Shown here piece after piece: positions 61,701-64,000 of a DNA stretch of 64,000 nt. The stretch is from Glandiceps talaboti. Taxonomy: Eukaryota > Hemichordata > Enteropneusta > Spengelidae. Each line of letters starts with the position of its first letter. The first letter of the stretch is position 1. The position numbers and the translations under genes were made by a program. The notes under the pieces are model-generated. The model did no database searches. It worked only from the letters and a program-made list of their open reading frames with translations, and was not told the DNA's origin. Location: the NCBI RefSeq assembly GCF_964340395.1, contig NC_135559.1:17823550-17887549 (forward strand). Reading direction: 5' to 3'.

Positions 61701-62153
61701 ATTTATATCACATTTGATTATTGAAAACATGTTCAAAAACATTTTCGTTAAAATTAGCAGTTTGTTCGATGGAGGGGAGTGTTGAGTAAGTGCCATGATT
61801 AAACTGAACATTTATGAACAGGACAAAGAGGTGCCTTGCGCCAGTGGGGATGCAAACACTTTTACAAACTAGTTGAGACCACAACCAGACACGTCGAACT
61901 GAGAACGTTAAACTACTTTAATCAATACGCTTTGTCGATTGATATGAACAATAGGCGAACAGCAAACAGGAAGAAAGGAACAGAGCATGCGCAAAAACAA
62001 CTACAAGTAAACACAACTGTCCAGTGTGAGGGCGTGCTAACTGTGACACAACTAACAACATTAACAGAATGGCGTAGCCACCTCTTTCTTTCTTCATTTT
62101 ATGGCAGGCGGGAACAATTTAAAACTACTTTAAGAATGAGAGTGGCACAATAA
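55781..62153 (+). CDS. candidate gene for a 162-residue secreted protein, unrecognised
   Basis: Exon 1 is 55781-55895: ATG ATG, a signal peptide (MEIILVWILTLALGYPTLVL, cleavage probably after LVLS) and NPINKVDFNDGEHIIDG, ending at a GTAAGA donor. Exon 2 is 61587-61628 (TTTTCAAG acceptor, GTAAGT donor). Exon 3 is 61822-62153 (GAACAG acceptor) to TAA, with AATAAA 8 nt after the stop. All junctions are phase 1. Codons total 163 with the stop. The mature part has an RQR site at the exon 2-3 join, only two cysteines (WGCKHF and VQCEGV), which could form one disulphide, an N-glycosylation site (VNTTV), and a basic middle (NNRRTANRKKG). I recognise no family; a small cytokine- or growth-factor-like ligand is only a guess. 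Further exons in the 5.7-kb first intron are possible. Confidence 0.5.
55900..56325. other. intron sequence, no feature seen
   Basis: Start of the long intron of the secreted-protein candidate, with G-rich variants leading into the poly-G repeat. Confidence 0.4.
56330..56485. repeat. poly-G-rich dispersed repeat, second copy
   Basis: G-runs of 7 to 10 with GGTCATGTTGTTTT and GGTCATTGTGTTTT spacers resemble 640-780. Four or more closely spaced G-runs could form a G-quadruplex. Confidence 0.6.
56490..57425. other. intron sequence, no clear feature
   Basis: No exon or RNA is supported. The last part grades into the dispersed repeat that also occurs at the left end of the window. Confidence 0.35.
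57430..57565. repeat. dispersed repeat shared with 165-470
   Basis: CTGTCTTGTAAAGCATGGAT...GAAAGGATCTGAATAGCCTGAAAATTGGC...TCTAGAGGGAGACCCCCTTGG aligns with the left-end copies. It abuts the LINE fragment at 57,565. Confidence 0.65.
57565..57851 (-). pseudogene. LINE reverse-transcriptase C-terminal (thumb) fragment
   Basis: The minus strand reads NQQVCTFKYLGIWFDPLLTW, SAKISQWLCIIRRIRSALPK and, after a frameshift near 57,670, LPICDYGDIWSNCTNKLISK LQTLQDRAGK. This is the usual post-YADD region of jockey/CR1-type LINEs. It lies on the same strand and 2 kb downstream of the RT fragment at 59.8-60.7 kb. Both contain the KYxGI motif, so they are two copies and not simply one element split in half. 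Confidence 0.65.
57905..59515. repeat. 49-bp minisatellite, about 33 copies
   Basis: Unit: GAGGGTCATAACCATTGTGA plus CCCTCTATCCTGCTGTACCC plus TGTATTGTG. Each unit contains the inverted repeat AGGGTCA-9nt-TGACCCT. Variants (GGGGGTCATAACCATTATTACCC) occur in regular alternation in the middle, showing higher-order units. The unit length is not a multiple of three. Confidence 0.95.
59525..59825. other. intron sequence between minisatellite and LINE
   Basis: No feature recognised. Confidence 0.4.
59831..60690 (-). pseudogene. LINE reverse transcriptase (jockey/CR1-type), degraded
   Basis: In gene order: WPLATIFNYSLLTGDLPDDW, a frameshift near 60,585, MTNYRPISLLSVCLKTFLKI (RT motif 1-2), HQSGFRPSHSTGTALIDV, FLDLNKAFDTVD (motif with the first catalytic Asp), YGVPHGSVLGPLLLIIYIND, one in-frame TGA at 60,098, then LYADDTALFY with the catalytic YADD, and KYFGIII. 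The motif order and spacing are those of non-LTR RTs. The 5' end is cut at a (GGAC)n tract near 60,730. Confidence 0.85.
60725..60780. repeat. (GGAC)n(TGAC)n microsatellite
   Basis: GGAC and CTGA units at the truncated 5' side of the LINE. Confidence 0.9.
60785..61586. other. intron sequence, no feature seen
   Basis: AT-rich sequence before exon 2 of the secreted-protein candidate. Confidence 0.4.
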
Positions 62154-62160
62154 TGTAAAT

Positions 62161-62166
62161 AATAAA
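62161..62166 (+). terminator. polyadenylation signal AATAAA
   Basis: It lies 8 nt after the TAA of the secreted-protein candidate, giving a very short 3' UTR and supporting the terminal exon. Confidence 0.45.
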
Positions 62167-62332
62167 GGTACTGATACAATACTCTCACCACTAAAACCTA
62201 AAAAAAATGAGGACAAGGTTGTGGTACCTCAAAAGTCAATGTTATTGTTTAAATGTTCGTGTATGTAAAGATGTAAGGACATAACAATTCAACTAATAAT
62301 GAAAATAGTCTAGAAGTTTAAACAAAGTCCTT

Positions 62333-63885
62333 TCAGTGGCCTGGAAGATGGCGTTTGCGACTAGATTTCCTTGTCACCTGGGTGAGGTGTCGGTGTTTTA
62401 GGCTGATGGATTCTGTTCTTTGTGAAATCTCAGTGTCTTCTATAGAAGTGAGTGGGGACAGCCTTCTATCATGCAAACAATGTTCTGTGGAAGCTACACA
62501 TGTACTCTGGTTGACCTTATTGGTTAATGAGAGTTCACAAGGGTTACAGCGAGGATCAGGAGGTATAGCTAGAGGTCGGAGAGACAGGGCTTCATTGAAG
62601 TACTCTCCGTGAGCACTTTTCCAAGGAAACGATTGTGTTGTAGCAGAGGATCTAGATGGCACACTGTAGTGCTCTGACTGTTTGACATAGTAAGATGATT
62701 TTCGATGTTGGTTCTCGTGACATTGATAGATGTCACACCCTGGACTACCAACTGGGATGGCGAAGCATACGAGATCCTCATTGTCTATTGGTGGAGTTGT
62801 AAGAGATTCCCCTTTGAGGGCCTTGAAGAGTTCACTCGAACAGTGATTAGTTTGGCGCTCACGCTTGATAATACTAGCAGGTATATAAGTACCAATATTT
62901 GGTGGGTCTGTGGTAGATTGTGGGACTTTCGTTGATGGCTAGGTTCCTTGAGCTAGATGGACATGAGTAGGTCATAAATCTGGGCACTCTGACTGCCTGT
63001 TTAGCCAAGTCGACCTGTTAGTGAATGGTAGTCTCATGTTTCCTGAGATGACATCTTGGATGGATAGCGATCTTATGACAGAAACCTGCATGCTCAACAA
63101 ATGAGCAAATCTGGCATGCTGGAGCATCGCAGTCTAGGGTATTGCAGTTGGCGACATCCGATGCAATGATCTCAGTGTTGGCAAGGTGACAAACAGAAGC
63201 TTGATAATGACTCACCGTGCAGAGGAAGGATGATACATGTGGGCTGGTGGAAAACTCACTGCAACACAATTTCGCATATTCCTATACTAGACCTGCTATC
63301 AGTAACAATACAGGGCCAGTGATACGACCGGGTGGTGTAAGGACTGAAATGTTTAGTAGCAACTGCGGTGGAATGGGCCTCGACATCACAGGGGATGAGC
63401 CATGTAACTTGCCATCCACGAAGCTTAGCATCGAAGGAACCAACAAGGTTGAGCTTGTCACCACATGACACATACAAAGTGGAGCTGATTCTGAGTCATC
63501 CAAAGCAGTGTCAGTAAAGCAGCTAGCTTTCACTGGTAAGTTGAGGCTCTTAACTAAAGACAGCCAAATCATGTTGTCTGTAACACAACTTTTGAAGGTA
63601 ACGTGAGCAGTTTGAGAGACATAGAAAGTACTGAGGTATGGTGATTGGTGAACTTGTATTCTGTGAGCAGTGATAGATGTGCCGGCATCTTGATCTGTGG
63701 TTTCCTCATTGAGAAGACAGTCATATTCAGTGTCGATATCGAGTATTTTAGCAATCTATTTCTCCTTACTCATGAATTTACGATCTCGGTCAGGTAGGAA
63801 CTTACACTCGCTTAGAAAATGATGATCTGGTCGACTAGCCTGCTTACACAGGGGACAGGATCAATAAGGGTTTGGGCCACTCTGT
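62333..63885 (-). pseudogene. Ty3/gypsy-like LTR retrotransposon remnant (gag end, protease region, pol piece)
   Basis: Reading the minus strand from the right edge: a CCHC-type zinc knuckle (CPLCKQASRPDHHFLSEC, near 63,870-63,817), a stop, then a protease-like region (HRIQVHQSPYLSTFY, then a degraded NMIWLSLVKSLNLP where the active-site segment should be). After it come a frame with NTLDCDAPACQICSF, like the spacer before integrase in gypsy-type pol, and a Ser/Arg-rich tail to 62,333. The reverse transcriptase and RNase H are absent, so a large internal deletion is likely. Several stops and frameshifts are present. LTRs were not identified. Confidence 0.5.
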
Positions 63886-64000
63886 TGTGCCTAGGGGTTG
63901 ACTTGCAGAATGGGTGTTGAAATTGTCTTTGCGAGGAGTAAAGTTAAAATTGAATGCAGCAGTGCACATGACAATGGCATGTTCGGCCATATGGATTTTA

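Overview
The window is animal nuclear DNA. It is AT-rich, with short exons in GT-AG introns of 0.2 to 6 kb, long microsatellites, many mini- and satellite arrays, and pieces of non-LTR and LTR retrotransposons. The gene content and repeat style (ABCG transporter, ectodysplasin-like TNF ligand with collagen exons, single-exon rhodopsin-type receptor, tRNA-derived SINE, poly-G repeats) suggest a marine invertebrate, perhaps a deuterostome such as a hemichordate or lancelet. The sequence alone does not settle the phylum.

Layout. 1-5 kb: local duplications, a 145-bp tandem array and a (GACA/TACA)n tract, no firm gene. 5.2-10.4 kb (+): seven phase-consistent exons for the C-terminal membrane half of an ABCG transporter, with an 18 x 50-bp minisatellite in one intron. 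11.0-20.2 kb (-): a five-exon gene for a 425-residue protein I do not recognise; its introns carry an interspersed repeat family and a fold-back element. 21.9-30.4 kb (+): an ectodysplasin-like ligand (type II membrane anchor, collagen stalk, TNF domain). Its collagen part is a tandem array of about 11 exon-intron units, several with broken splice sites, and it ends in an inserted element that carries a nested Harbinger-type MITE. 33.3 kb: SINE. 34.6-35.7 kb (-): single-exon class A GPCR. 36-55 kb: gene-poor, with dinucleotide tracts, a long inverted pair (43.2/46.6 kb), a nested hairpin, a 31-bp array and an AACCCAATATGTAATA satellite that flips orientation near its end. 54.8-55.7 kb (+): tail of an L1/Tx1-type LINE. 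55.8-62.15 kb (+): a proposed three-exon gene for a 162-residue secreted protein; its 5.7-kb intron holds jockey/CR1-type LINE pieces (-) and a 33 x 49-bp minisatellite. 62.3-64.0 kb (-): decayed Ty3/gypsy-like gag-pol remnant running off the right edge.

The genes do not form a functional unit. The unknown minus-strand gene and the TNF-ligand gene are head-to-head, about 1.7 kb apart. The least expected points are the decaying collagen-exon array, the orphan secreted protein, the orphan 425-residue protein and the several large inverted structures. All exon models come from reading splice sites and reading-frame phase by eye, with no transcript support.
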